Below, piece after piece: positions 34,486 to 42,966 of a stretch of 64,000 nucleotides of DNA. Origin of the DNA: JAKAGZ01 sp963772675 (GTDB lineage Bacteria > Bacteroidota > Ignavibacteria > Ignavibacteriales > Ignavibacteriaceae); assembly GCA_963772675.1 (NCBI GenBank), contig CAVYYF010000005.1:186001-250000 (forward strand). The letters are read 5' to 3'. The position numbers were made by a program, and so were the translations under genes. Each line of letters starts with the position of its first letter. The stretch's first letter is position 1. The notes under the pieces were generated by a model. The model had not been told where the DNA came from and searched no databases. It saw nothing but the letters and a program-made list of their open reading frames with translations.

Positions 34486-35025
34486 TTAAACGGAAAGAGA
34501 GACAGGCGGAGGAGTTACAACTTCGTAAATATTAGATAGGGCTGTAATGCTTTTATGTGTAAAATAATTTGTTTTTGAAAATTGTCTCATCAAAATCGGA
34601 TTATCTGAGAGTACACCATCCTGAAGAATATTTTTTAACAGGTTTTGTCTTGGGGAATTTTTATCGCTGTTTTGCTCATCACCATCGAAGTTCTTGTTGA
34701 AGGCCAGGTTCAATTCATCTTCATCAGCGTCCGGGAGACAATAAAAATAAATGCTGTCGTTTACGCATTCCTTTTTAATTACATCGTACATTTTTCCCTT
34801 ATAGGAAAATTCTTTTTTATCCAGAAATCTTAATTCGGAGAGAACCTCGTTTATATCAGTTTTTGAAAAAGCTAATATGAGTACTTTATTTACTATCCTA
34901 CCTGTGGAAATATTTTCTTCAGCGATTTCCTTTAAATGTGATTGCAGTAATGAATATATTAACAAATATCCCGCTGCGTTAAAGAGAAAAGATAAAATTA
35001 AAAATATGGAGAATGTTTTTTTCAA
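34486..35025 (-). CDS. Hypothetical exported protein upstream of the TonB receptor
   Basis: A 179-residue protein with an N-terminal hydrophobic segment (FSIFLILSFLFNAAGYLLIY), either a signal or a membrane anchor, and a C-terminus ending VVTPPPVSLSV. The only in-frame start near the signal is TTG at 35025, which lowers confidence in the exact start. It lies 84 bp upstream of the receptor start on the same strand. I do not recognise the family. Position next to a TonB receptor recalls small partner proteins of metal-uptake loci, but this is inference. Confidence 0.62.
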   Translation of the reverse strand: MKKTFSIFLILSFLFNAAGYLLIYSLLQSHLKEIAEENISTGRIVNKVLILAFSKTDINEVLSELRFLDKKEFSYKGKMYDVIKKECVNDSIYFYCLPDADEDELNLAFNKNFDGDEQNSDKNSPRQNLLKNILQDGVLSDNPILMRQFSKTNYFTHKSITALSNIYEVVTPPPVSLSV

Positions 35026-35105
35026 AAAAATATTCTATTGTGTTAAGAAATATAGTTATTTAGGTTTAACCTGTAAACTGTGCGGGTAGGAGCGGAATCA
35101 AAATT

Positions 35106-35133
35106 AAAAATCCCCCTCTAGCTCAAAGGGGGA
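35106..35133 (-). terminator. Rho-independent terminator of the cytochrome c gene
   Basis: On the minus strand TCCCCC pairs with GGGGGA (6-bp stem, positions 35128-35133 and 35111-35116) and is followed by TTTTT (35110-35106). It lies 15 bp after the cytochrome c stop codon. Confidence 0.7.
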
Positions 35134-35147
35134 ACTTTATGTAGATA

Positions 35148-35747
35148 TTATTTCTTAAATAAAGCAGCCATCTTATCCGGAGTAATCGGATCGGGAACTT
35201 TATTATGTATTGCAGGAAGCGAATGCAGGTAAGCAAAAATTGCATTCAAATCATCATCCGTACACTGACCAATGAACATCCATGGCATAGGAGGAAATAT
35301 TGGTCTTCCGACTCCCATGTGCTTTCCGGTTCTTAATGCTTTGATAAACAATTCCGGTGTCCATGTTCCTAATCCGGTTTCGTTATCTGGAGTAAGATTT
35401 GCGGTAAATGAAACTCCCCAGGGACCAACCCAGGAGGTGAAATCTGTAGCACCCGTCAATACCCATTGTCCCTTTTTATAGATCTCAGGATCAATTTCTC
35501 CTAGTGGTTCATCAGCAGGATGTCCCGAAAGCAGTTTTGTTGTATCGGGCATTGGCCCCATTGGTGTCATTACTTTTGGTGAATGGCAATCGTTGCAGCC
35601 CCCAAGATTAACCAGGTACTTTCCGTGTGCAATTTGTTCTTCCTTAGTCATGGTTTTTTGTTCGGTGTTTTGTGTGCAATTGAACTGAACAAAAATTAAG
35701 GAGATAAATACAATAGAGATGGACGCAATGAAAAGACCTCTTTTCAT
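35148..35747 (-). CDS. Exported mono-haem c-type cytochrome
   Basis: A 199-residue cytochrome c with an N-terminal signal (hydrophobic stretch LFIASISIVFISLIFVQFNC, the Cys making a lipoprotein possible). The haem site is GGCNDCHSPK (CxxCH), and FPPMPWMFIG may supply the axial Met. The fold segment DDDLNAIFAYLHSLP near the end is typical of cytochrome c-related domains. It is probably a periplasmic electron carrier; the partner is unknown. The AAGGAGCC upstream sets the start. Confidence 0.88.
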   Translation of the reverse strand: MKRGLFIASISIVFISLIFVQFNCTQNTEQKTMTKEEQIAHGKYLVNLGGCNDCHSPKVMTPMGPMPDTTKLLSGHPADEPLGEIDPEIYKKGQWVLTGATDFTSWVGPWGVSFTANLTPDNETGLGTWTPELFIKALRTGKHMGVGRPIFPPMPWMFIGQCTDDDLNAIFAYLHSLPAIHNKVPDPITPDKMAALFKK

Positions 35748-35920
35748 AAGGCTCCTTTTAAGATGTTAATGTATAAGTTATTTATAGTATGAACCGAAAA
35801 ATGAAATGAGAATAATTATCACAAACAAAAATAGTTTAGGCCACTAGTAGATTTATTTGTAAAATTGGGTAAAAAATACTGAATAATTTTCAAAAAACAA
35901 TAAATTTTTATTAAAATTTA

Positions 35921-36124
35921 CTATATTTTTTTAATTGTTGATTTTTTCATCAGAATTATCGGGATTTTGCGGATTATTTTGAGTCTGCCTGCTTTACGAA
36001 CAGCATCTTTAAGCAGGAATTCGATCTGTGCATTTATACTGCGCAATTCATCAGCAGCCCATTTTTCAAGGGCGGCGTGAACATTTTCATCTATTCGTAA
36101 TAGGAATTTTTTCTTTTCGGCCAT
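35921..36124 (-). CDS. Arc-family ribbon-helix-helix DNA-binding protein, with a suspicious C-terminal tail
   Basis: A short RHH protein (67 residues from ATG 36124; ATG 36133 is also possible). The core MAEKKKFLLRIDENVHAALE, then KWAADELRSINAQIEFLLKD, is a textbook Arc/MetJ-type fold. The tail in this frame is hydrophobic (KIIRKIPIILMKK). In the next frame it reads KNNPQNPDNSDEKINN and stops at 35931, a polar tail more typical of the family. One missing A in the tract at 35977-35980 would explain this. It is the last gene of the SPFH operon and may regulate it. Confidence 0.78.
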   Translation of the reverse strand: MAEKKKFLLRIDENVHAALEKWAADELRSINAQIEFLLKDAVRKAGRLKIIRKIPIILMKKSTIKKI

Positions 36125-36251
36125 TTTATTCATTTAAGCTGCATGTTGAGATCTTCTTCTCTGCAGCGACAGATACCACGCAAGAATAATTACCCAGGGG
36201 TATTTATCGAGCATATCGGACCTTTGTTCAATTTTAATTTCTGTTTTATCT

Positions 36252-36644
36252 CTAATGGATACTTTTTCTTTTAAAGACAGCAAGAAATTCACCCGACAAA
36301 GTTTTTACACTATAACCACCGCGTAAAATTTTATATTCTATTATCATTTGCTCGCCTTTATAGCACTTTATTACGCCGCGGTTTTTAAATCCTTCTCTTT
36401 TATAAGTCGCATAAGGCAATTCATATCCAGCCTGTCTTATTCCAATTTCAGATTTCCAGAAACCCGGTCGGTAAATTTCCCATTCATCTTTTCCCATTTT
36501 AAAGATCATTGTTATCCCGAAAAAACCTTTGCCCTGGATAGTGCCAAGAACTTCTCCGCCGAATTTTAATTCGTAATAACTTTTCCAAACAGACGGCTGG
36601 TGTATAACCAACGTTTCACCAGCCAGCTCAGATAATGTTTTCAT
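36252..36644 (-). CDS. Hypothetical protein in the SPFH operon
   Basis: A 130-residue soluble protein rich in beta strands (ELKFGGEVLGTIQGKGFFGI, KDEWEIYRPGFWKSEIGIR, GVIKCYKGEQMIIEYKI). The pattern of short strands and aromatic residues recalls LURP-one/Tubby-like C-terminal barrels, but I cannot confirm a family. It starts 14 bp after the SPFH gene stop and precedes the Arc-type gene, forming a three-gene operon. Confidence 0.65.
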   Translation of the reverse strand: MKTLSELAGETLVIHQPSVWKSYYELKFGGEVLGTIQGKGFFGITMIFKMGKDEWEIYRPGFWKSEIGIRQAGYELPYATYKREGFKNRGVIKCYKGEQMIIEYKILRGGYSVKTLSGEFLAVFKRKSIH

Positions 36645-36658
36645 ATTCTCAATTCAGT

Positions 36659-37534
36659 TTATTGATAAATAGTTCCTGTATTGATCACAGGCATTGCCTC
36701 GTGGTCTGCAACAAGCGCAACCATCAGGTTATTTACCATTTGTGCTTTTCTTTCTTCGTCAAGATTAACAATATTTTTATCGCTCAGATCCTTAAGTGCC
36801 TGCTGAACCATTCCGACAGCACCTTCAACTATTTTAAATCTTGCAGCAACAATTGCCTGTGCCTGCTGCCTGCGCAGCATTGCCTGCGCAATTTCCTGTG
36901 CGTAGGCGAGATGAGTTATGCGTGCTTCAACTATATTTACGCCAGCAACTTCAAGCCGTGTTTGCAATTCTTTGCGGAGATTATCCGCCACTTCTGTCGG
37001 ACTGCTTCTTAAAGATTCTTTCTCACCTTCATTTGTATCGTAAGGATATTCTGAGGCGAGAGTACGAATTGCCGTCTCTGCCTGTATAGCAACAAACTGC
37101 TCGTAGTTTTCAACATCAAAAACTGCACGTGCAGGGCTTGTAACTTTCCACACAACAACTGCAGCTATCTCTATCGGGTTACCGTGGAGGTCGTTCACTT
37201 TTATTTTATCACTGTTGAAGTTTCTGATTCTCAGCGATACGTGTCTCTTTTGTGTGAACGGGTTCACCCAGAAGAAACCGTCGTCTTTGGCTGTGCCGTT
37301 GTACTTTCCGAAAAGTATCAGCACGCGTGAGTCGTTTGGCTGGATCACCATATAACCGATGTTCCAGAATATTGTAAAGAAGATCATCGGGAGAGTTATT
37401 ATTAAGATTAATGGTTCGTCCAGTTTAACCATTATATAGAATAGATAAACGTCGATTGCCAGGTAAACAAATGTCAGAGTAAGTGCAACAAAACCGCTCA
37501 TCTTTTTTCCTGTTTTTTCACTAATTGTTTCCAT
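36659..37534 (-). CDS. SPFH/Band 7 domain membrane protein
   Basis: A 291-residue stomatin/prohibitin-like scaffold protein. Two N-terminal hydrophobic segments (VALTLTFVYLAIDVYLFYIM and LILIITLPMIFFTIFWNIGY) anchor it. The SPFH domain runs from about residue 70 (VLILFGKYNGTAKDDGFFWV) through VVWKVTSPARAVFDVENYEQ. A long helix with AYAQEIAQAMLRRQQAQAIV follows, as in the family. Such proteins organise membrane microdomains and bind proteases. It heads an operon with a beta-rich protein and an Arc-type regulator. Confidence 0.9.
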   Translation of the reverse strand: METISEKTGKKMSGFVALTLTFVYLAIDVYLFYIMVKLDEPLILIITLPMIFFTIFWNIGYMVIQPNDSRVLILFGKYNGTAKDDGFFWVNPFTQKRHVSLRIRNFNSDKIKVNDLHGNPIEIAAVVVWKVTSPARAVFDVENYEQFVAIQAETAIRTLASEYPYDTNEGEKESLRSSPTEVADNLRKELQTRLEVAGVNIVEARITHLAYAQEIAQAMLRRQQAQAIVAARFKIVEGAVGMVQQALKDLSDKNIVNLDEERKAQMVNNLMVALVADHEAMPVINTGTIYQ

Positions 37535-37564
37535 TTCTCAGTACCCTTATAAAATGATATTGTA

Positions 37565-37593
37565 ATGATATCATATTGATAGCAAAAAGTCAA
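37565..37593 (-). promoter_or_regulatory. Promoter and palindrome upstream of the SPFH operon
   Basis: On the minus strand TTGACT (37593-37588), a 17-bp spacer and TATCAT (37570-37565) form a good sigma-70-like promoter. The palindrome ATGATATCAT (37565-37574) overlaps the -10 box, so a repressor, possibly the Arc-type protein of the operon, could bind there. Confidence 0.5.
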
Positions 37594-38032
37594 GATGTTA
37601 TTTAATTTATTTGCCATGGAGTTAGATAGCTAATCCTTAAAAAAATACTATTAAAATTAAAATGATTCTTTTAGTAAAAAATTGGTGATATTTCAGGAAA
37701 AATTATTTATTCTCTTTAATGTTCTCTGCAAAGAAGTGTTTATTGCTACTTTAAGTTCTATAAAGTATCATTTTTCCTGTTTTTTTATTGATGGTTTAGG
37801 GGGGATTTTGAACATAGGAAATTTTTTGCCAAAGGTACATTTTAGCTGGCTTTTTAACTTTTCCAGTGGGGGTAATTTATTCCTTTATTCTGCTGTTTTG
37901 GAGGAAGTATATAAAATATTATTAAACGCCTTAATATAGCTTATTTTTCTTTTTAAGTATTTTATAATTTCTGTTTCAAGTTAGGAGTTCGATAATCGCT
38001 AATTTAGCAAATAAATAAGTACTTAATCAGTT
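37594..38032. other. AT-rich intergenic region
   Basis: About 440 bp of AT-rich sequence with no supported gene. An 85-codon frame on the plus strand at 37682-37939 lacks a ribosome binding site and looks like random composition. I see no terminator or RNA gene. Confidence 0.5.
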
Positions 38033-38503
38033 TTAGGGTTGAGGAGTATCATTTTCTACGTTTTCCTGCGCTTCCGGTTCAATTGAAATTCTCGGCTCGC
38101 TCTTACCTTTTGCCTCTTTTTTGCCTACGGGGCTTCTATCAATCTCTCTTTTTACAAATTTGTGCATTTTTATATTGCTGTATTCGAAGTCCTCTACGTC
38201 AAATATTATTTTCATATTTTTATAGTCTATCCCAAGGTTATCAAACAGGGGTTTGCTGTTTACATAATAATACTGTCCTGCCTTATGAATTTTTAGTGAT
38301 TCGCCATCATCAAAATTTTTGACTATTACGTAGAGGTTTTTGTCGGATTCATCTTCAGTATTTACACCAATTTTTATAAATTTCCCTTCATCCAGGCCAA
38401 ATTTCTTAATAGCTGATTTAGAAAACCCCATTTTGCCATTTATATGCACTGTGGCCTTCACATTTGCATTTGTCTCAATTGGCTTTAAAAATTGGATTTT
38501 CAT
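38033..38503 (-). CDS. Hypothetical soluble protein
   Basis: A 156-residue protein. ATG 38503 is preceded by a strong Shine-Dalgarno sequence (ggaagggag), so it is preferred over the in-frame ATG at 38554. It begins MKIQFLKPIETNANVKATVH, has a central beta-rich part (YVIVKNFDDGESLKIHKAGQ) and ends in a low-complexity acidic tail. I do not recognise a family. It has no signal peptide or membrane segment. Confidence 0.7.
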   Translation of the reverse strand: MKIQFLKPIETNANVKATVHINGKMGFSKSAIKKFGLDEGKFIKIGVNTEDESDKNLYVIVKNFDDGESLKIHKAGQYYYVNSKPLFDNLGIDYKNMKIIFDVEDFEYSNIKMHKFVKREIDRSPVGKKEAKGKSEPRISIEPEAQENVENDTPQP

Positions 38504-39181
38504 ACTCCCTTCCTTTTTTATTTTTAAATTAAATAAAATATCATTTCCAACCAAACAAAAAATATTGTTAAGCCATTTTCTCCCTTAATAATTTCCAGTG
38601 TAAGTTTTTATGTAATTTTTAAGTGATTTACTAGTAGCCGTTTAGATGAAAAAAATGGACATTCTATTATAAAATGATATTGCTATTAAATGTGTAAAAC
38701 AGGGTGTTCTTGCAATAAACTCCCTAATGGAGATAAAACATTCAAATTTTTGCTAAAGTCTATGATTTCCCATTGAAACCTAAATGAAATTACTATCCTA
38801 TTTAAAGGTAAGACATTAAGTCATTATTAGGCTATTGCATCCAGATTGAAACCTGAACTCAAACATACGCTCAGGAGTAATTCATGTACGAATCAATGTA
38901 AATTTCTATCCTCGTCCTTTCGTTCAACAATTGCAAGTTTTTAAGATATGTCTTCAAACTATATTTTAATAATACATTAAGCCATCCAAAACATATTCCA
39001 TATTACAATTTAAGTCCACTCTAAAAGAACTAATATTTATATCATTTACCGCTTATCTGTTAAAATTCCAGGTTTGTACCAAAATGCATCATTTCAAATA
39101 TTTTTTAAATGCTTGTAATATTTTCATTACTTAAATTAATTCAATACATTCTACAATTTATGAGGGTTAAACTAATCCTAA
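38504..39181. other. AT-rich intergenic region between divergent genes
   Basis: About 680 bp with no supported gene. It holds a 16-mer TTATAAAATGATATTG at 38667-38682 that also occurs at 37547-37562 before the SPFH operon. Two ATTGAAACCT words at about 38775 and 38846 are unrelated in their flanks, so they are not CRISPR repeats. Confidence 0.55.
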
Positions 39182-40288
39182 ATGATTTCTGACAGATCAA
39201 ATAATAAAGATCCCAAATTAGGTAGAACACTAAAGGAAGATTTCAGCCATGTAGATTTTATTGGGGAGATAAAGAAAGAGTTCCGCGAGCTGAAGAACTT
39301 TTATATAGATGAGCAGAAAAAAGAACGCTTAAAGGGTATGAACCGTGCGAGCGGCGGCATCCACGTTTTTATCTGGTTGATTAAGAGCCTCTTTTTTCGT
39401 CTGAATCCATTTAGAAGAATTCTTACAGTATTGGGGGTTGTTTTTTTTATATTGGGAAAAGTAACAGTCGCTGATACAGGCAGCGATAGAGTAGTAGTTG
39501 ATTTAACTATGGCAGGCGGAATTCTAATTCTGTTTGTCTTAATGCTGGAGCTAAAAGATAAGCTTCTGGCTAAAACAGAACTTGAAGGGGGAAGGAAAGT
39601 TCAGAAAGCACTGTTACCTGATGAAAATCCGGAAATTCCCGGATGGAAAGTCTGGCTCTATTCACGTCCTGCAAATGAAGTCTGTGGTGACCTTGTCGAT
39701 TATTTAAAGTTAAGCGAAACGCATATCGGTCTGACGATGGCAGATGTAGCCGGGAAAGGTTTGAGCGCTGCGTTAATGATGTCGAAGCTTCAGTCAACGA
39801 TCCGTGCAATTGCAAATGAAAAAGCCTCGCTTTCAAAATTTGCCGGAGATGTAAATCATATTTTCAATCGGGACAGTCTTCCCAGCTTATTTGCTTCGAT
39901 GTTATATATTCAACTCGTACCTGGGAAAGGAAAATTAAAATACGTAAACGCCGGGCATCTTCCACCTCTTCTTTTAAAAGGTGAAACGATTGAAGAAATG
40001 CCGAAAGGTGATGCAGCTCTCGGATTAATGAAGGATTCAAAATTCAGTGAGAGATCAGTTGAACTGAACCCGGGCGAAGTTTTTATTGTTTTCTCCGATG
40101 GAGTAACAGAAGCTATGAGCGAAGCTGGACAGTTTTTTGGAATGGAAAGGCTTATCAACACGATAAAAAAATATAAAGATCGCCCTGTCGATAAACTCGG
40201 AGAAGCAATTACACAACAGGTAGAATTCTTTGCCGGCGATGCACCAAGAAGTGATGATCTATCATTAATAGTTTTGAAAAGGATCTGA
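39182..40288 (+). CDS. Membrane-anchored PP2C/SpoIIE-type serine phosphatase
   Basis: A 368-residue protein. The N-terminal part has two membrane segments (RILTVLGVVFFILGK and LTMAGGILILFVLMLELK). The C-terminal SpoIIE/RsbU-type PP2C domain spans about residues 150-368. Metal-binding residues are visible in NEVCGDLVDYLKL, ADVAGKGLSAALMMSKL, VFSDGVTEAMSEAG and SDDLSLIVLKRI. Such enzymes dephosphorylate anti-anti-sigma factors in partner-switching pathways; no STAS or RsbW gene is next to it. No cytoplasmic sensor domain is visible. Confidence 0.9.
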   Translation: MISDRSNNKDPKLGRTLKEDFSHVDFIGEIKKEFRELKNFYIDEQKKERLKGMNRASGGIHVFIWLIKSLFFRLNPFRRILTVLGVVFFILGKVTVADTGSDRVVVDLTMAGGILILFVLMLELKDKLLAKTELEGGRKVQKALLPDENPEIPGWKVWLYSRPANEVCGDLVDYLKLSETHIGLTMADVAGKGLSAALMMSKLQSTIRAIANEKASLSKFAGDVNHIFNRDSLPSLFASMLYIQLVPGKGKLKYVNAGHLPPLLLKGETIEEMPKGDAALGLMKDSKFSERSVELNPGEVFIVFSDGVTEAMSEAGQFFGMERLINTIKKYKDRPVDKLGEAITQQVEFFAGDAPRSDDLSLIVLKRI

Positions 40289-40319
40289 AGTCAATTCTGA
40301 CGTTAAAGTCAATAATATC

Positions 40320-41015
40320 TTACCACGCAAACTCTTTTTTGTTGTAAAAAAATTTGCTGGTCACGTCTATCGGAACTTCCGTTGCTAACCACAATGTAGT
40401 CTCTGCACCTTTCTCAATAGGTGATGGGGCTGAGCTTCCACCCATATCTGTTTTTATCCATCCGGGATGTACTGAGTTTACAGCAATTCCTTTTGGAGAA
40501 AGAGCAGAGGCAAATTGTTTTGTAACAGCATTTAATGCTGTTTTAGAAATGCTGTATGCTGGTGAATAAGTGCTTTCCCTGCTTAACTGTCCGGCATCGC
40601 TGGAGATATTAATTATTCTTCCACCCTTTTTCATAAGTTGAACAAAGGCCTGTGTTACCCAGAACGCGCCGATAACATTTGTCTGTAAAGTTTCAGAGAG
40701 GAGATTTTCAGGCATATTAAAAATGTTTGTTTTATCGCGAAGGATTGCCGCGTTGTTTATAAGCACATCAAGATTCGACGATTGTTCCTTAAATAATTCT
40801 ACTGCATACTGCACGCTTTTATAATTTGTCACGTCAAGAGGGACAAAATTTACTATTAAATTTTGTGCGGCTAATTTTTCAAGCGCTTTCTTGGCTGCTT
40901 CTTTATTTCTTGCGGTAAGAAAAACCTTGAATCCTTTTTCGGCTAGCTGTCTACAAATTTCAAAACCAATTCCCCTGTTTCCTCCTGTTACTAAAGCTGT
41001 TTTACTTTCTGGCAT
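40320..41015 (-). CDS. Short-chain dehydrogenase/reductase
   Basis: A 231-residue SDR with the NAD(P) motif VTGGNRGIGFEICRQLAEKG, the conserved LINNAAILRD and the catalytic Tyr/Lys in YSPAYSISKTALNA. The Ser before it (INISSDAG) completes the triad, and VNSVHPGWIKTDMGG is the usual post-catalytic segment. It resembles carbonyl-reductase-like SDRs. The substrate is unknown. It is followed in strand order by none and preceded by a COG2085-type oxidoreductase 52 bp upstream. Confidence 0.9.
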   Translation of the reverse strand: MPESKTALVTGGNRGIGFEICRQLAEKGFKVFLTARNKEAAKKALEKLAAQNLIVNFVPLDVTNYKSVQYAVELFKEQSSNLDVLINNAAILRDKTNIFNMPENLLSETLQTNVIGAFWVTQAFVQLMKKGGRIINISSDAGQLSRESTYSPAYSISKTALNAVTKQFASALSPKGIAVNSVHPGWIKTDMGGSSAPSPIEKGAETTLWLATEVPIDVTSKFFYNKKEFAW

Positions 41016-41067
41016 TTTTCATTTTCCCTTGATAATTCATACGAAATTTATCTTTTTAAAAGATAAG

Positions 41068-41709
41068 TTATTTGTTTAACAGCTTAAATGCATGTGCCCA
41101 ATTATTATATTTGAAACCATATTCAATCCACAATTGGGCTAATGCTTCAAGTAGAAAAGCCTTTGAAATATCTCCCAGGTCTATCACACTTTTCCATCCC
41201 CAATTTTCTGCAAATGAAATTACTATCTTTTTCGCTTCTTCATCATTTCCTGCTACAAAAAGAGAAGGATCGCCTTCTTCCCTGGCGGGATTGCACATTA
41301 TGTAAGCACTAAATGTATTGAATGCTTTTACTACTTTAGAATCAGGCAGCATTCTCTGAATTTTTTCTCCCCCTGATTCGCCTGGTGCAGAAACAAATTT
41401 AGGGGGCACACCCTTTGAAAAATCCAGAGGATTTGTAACGTCAATTACAATTTTTTCTGAAAAGTTTTCCAATCCGGCGAGTGAAATTGCATTTTGTGTG
41501 CCTTCCCACAGGGAAGCAAGAACAATCATTTCACTGAATTTTGCAACTTCTGTAAAACTTCCCGCAGAGGCGTTTTCGCCAGCCGTACTTTTCCAGTTAG
41601 CTAATTTTGATATATCGCGGGTACCAATCCTTACTTCGTGTCCAAGTTTAACGAAACCGAGTCCAAGTTGTTGACCAACGACACCTGAGCCGATGATACC
41701 GATTTTCAT
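41068..41709 (-). CDS. NADPH-dependent F420-reductase-like oxidoreductase
   Basis: A 213-residue Rossmann-fold protein of the COG2085 type. The N-terminal motif is MKIGIIGSGVVGQQLGLGFV followed by GHEVRIGTRD, where the Arg pair favours NADP(H). The middle holds VIDVTNPLDF and VVKAFNTFSAYIM. There is no sign of F420 biosynthesis in the window, so the true hydride partner is uncertain. It is 52 bp upstream of the SDR gene and could form a two-gene operon. Confidence 0.85.
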   Translation of the reverse strand: MKIGIIGSGVVGQQLGLGFVKLGHEVRIGTRDISKLANWKSTAGENASAGSFTEVAKFSEMIVLASLWEGTQNAISLAGLENFSEKIVIDVTNPLDFSKGVPPKFVSAPGESGGEKIQRMLPDSKVVKAFNTFSAYIMCNPAREEGDPSLFVAGNDEEAKKIVISFAENWGWKSVIDLGDISKAFLLEALAQLWIEYGFKYNNWAHAFKLLNK

Positions 41710-41788
41710 AATATCTCCTATTGTTTTACAAGTAATTAAGTTGGAGATAAAATAACATTTTTTGGGAAAAAATCCGTGGAATTATTTG

Positions 41789-41816
41789 GTAGAGACGGGG
41801 CATGCCCCGTCTCTAC
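41789..41816. repeat. 28-nt palindrome, family copy 3
   Basis: A perfect palindrome with arms GTAGAGACGGGGCA and TGCCCCGTCTCTAC and no spacer. It lies between two genes on the minus strand, 12 bp after the stop of the 41829 gene in genomic order. It shares the AGAGAC/GTCTCT ends and the 28-nt length with copies at 13315 and 23494. Confidence 0.8.
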
Positions 41817-41828
41817 AATGGAAGGATA

Positions 41829-42728
41829 TTAATTTATTATTCTGAATCTGTCGTTGATCTCCTTTCCAAAATGTTCTTTGTAAATCTTTTTATATTTTTC
41901 AAGCAGTTTATCCGGCAGTCTTTTTCCGTTCACTTCAATTTTATTCTTTGTGAATTCAAGATCGAAATCATTGTCATTCTCATCAATGTAACCATCCTTA
42001 ATTAATTCCGATCTAACATCTTTAAGAAATTCTTTCAATCTTTCCATTTTTTCTTTCAGATGGCTCATGTCAATTTTCAAATCTTTCATCTTCAGATTAA
42101 GCTTATCCAGGCTCATATTCATCTTATCGAAGTCAAAATTGAAATGGAAATCAAAATCGCGATCCTGAAAAGCATCCGAGAGTTTGCGATCCATATCCTC
42201 CCATTTTTCATTATCAAAGAATTTCTCATCTTTAAGTTTTTCAAGATTTTTATGCAACCGTTCCATTATTTTTTCATAATTCTTTTCGTCGAAGTGATAA
42301 TCAAACTTAAAATTCTTCATTCGTTTGTTAAGCTCTTCCATTTGCTTTTTGAAAGCATCGCTGTTAAAATATAAACAGGAATCAGGGAAATAAAATTCAT
42401 CGAGTGAGGAAAGTGATTCGTCTAATTTTTTTGCGTGCTCAAGCACCATATCTTTATATTGGGCTATTGCATTTTCGGAAAGCTTTTCATCATTTTTATA
42501 GAGTGATTCTATATTGCCGTTTCTTATAATAGCTGTCCATTGTATTTTTTCACCGTTTTCTCTTGTGCTAAAAGAATAGGTCTTTACTTTTGGGGCCAAT
42601 TCTGTTTTAACGTCTGGAAAAACAGGCGGGTTTTGAAGTGAAATTGAATAAAAACCAAAAGAGATCAATGCCAGCAGTACAATTCCCAAAGTGCTAAATA
42701 TAAGTTTTGTGTTGTAATTGTTTTTCAT
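41829..42728 (-). CDS. Membrane-anchored protein with BlaR1/M56 sensor-like C-terminal domain
   Basis: A 299-residue protein with an N-terminal membrane anchor (LIFSTLGIVLLALISFGFYS). The middle is a highly charged, probably coiled-coil helix (residues about 110-235). The first part (YSFSTRENGEKIQ, IIRNGNIESLYKNDEKL, ENAIAQYKDMV) and the end (LIKDGYIDENDNDFDLEFTK, then VNGKRLPDKLLEKYKKIYKE) align by eye with the C-terminal part of the M56 sensor at 48435-49298. Its function is unknown; it looks like the sensor half of that protein without the protease. No known operon partner. Confidence 0.72.
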   Translation of the reverse strand: MKNNYNTKLIFSTLGIVLLALISFGFYSISLQNPPVFPDVKTELAPKVKTYSFSTRENGEKIQWTAIIRNGNIESLYKNDEKLSENAIAQYKDMVLEHAKKLDESLSSLDEFYFPDSCLYFNSDAFKKQMEELNKRMKNFKFDYHFDEKNYEKIMERLHKNLEKLKDEKFFDNEKWEDMDRKLSDAFQDRDFDFHFNFDFDKMNMSLDKLNLKMKDLKIDMSHLKEKMERLKEFLKDVRSELIKDGYIDENDNDFDLEFTKNKIEVNGKRLPDKLLEKYKKIYKEHFGKEINDRFRIIN

Positions 42729-42966
42729 AACTACTCCATTTCTTTTCTGATAATTTTGACGAATGGAGTTCCGGAATGTTCTGTATTCTTCGGTTTATTT
42801 TAAATAAAAAAGAGATTACTTTGATGAGCGGTTATAATACAGGATAAATTAAGTAATTTACCATTCATCAAAATTAAATTGTGTTAATCGAAATAATTTT
42901 TCAATTTTTAAGCGTAGTCGTTCACTTAAAGCCAAAATCCATTTATAATTAACGGGATTAAATTTT

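Noticed and set aside
35026..35100. Possible riboswitch before the TonB receptor operon
   Set aside because: No cobalamin, TPP or other conserved riboswitch core could be recognised.
37682..37939. 85-codon frame on the plus strand in an AT-rich gap
   Set aside because: Phe/Leu-rich random-looking translation without a ribosome binding site.
38770..38860. Two ATTGAAACCT words resembling the 3' end of CRISPR repeats
   Set aside because: Only two copies about 70 bp apart with unrelated flanking sequence; no repeat-spacer structure and no cas genes.
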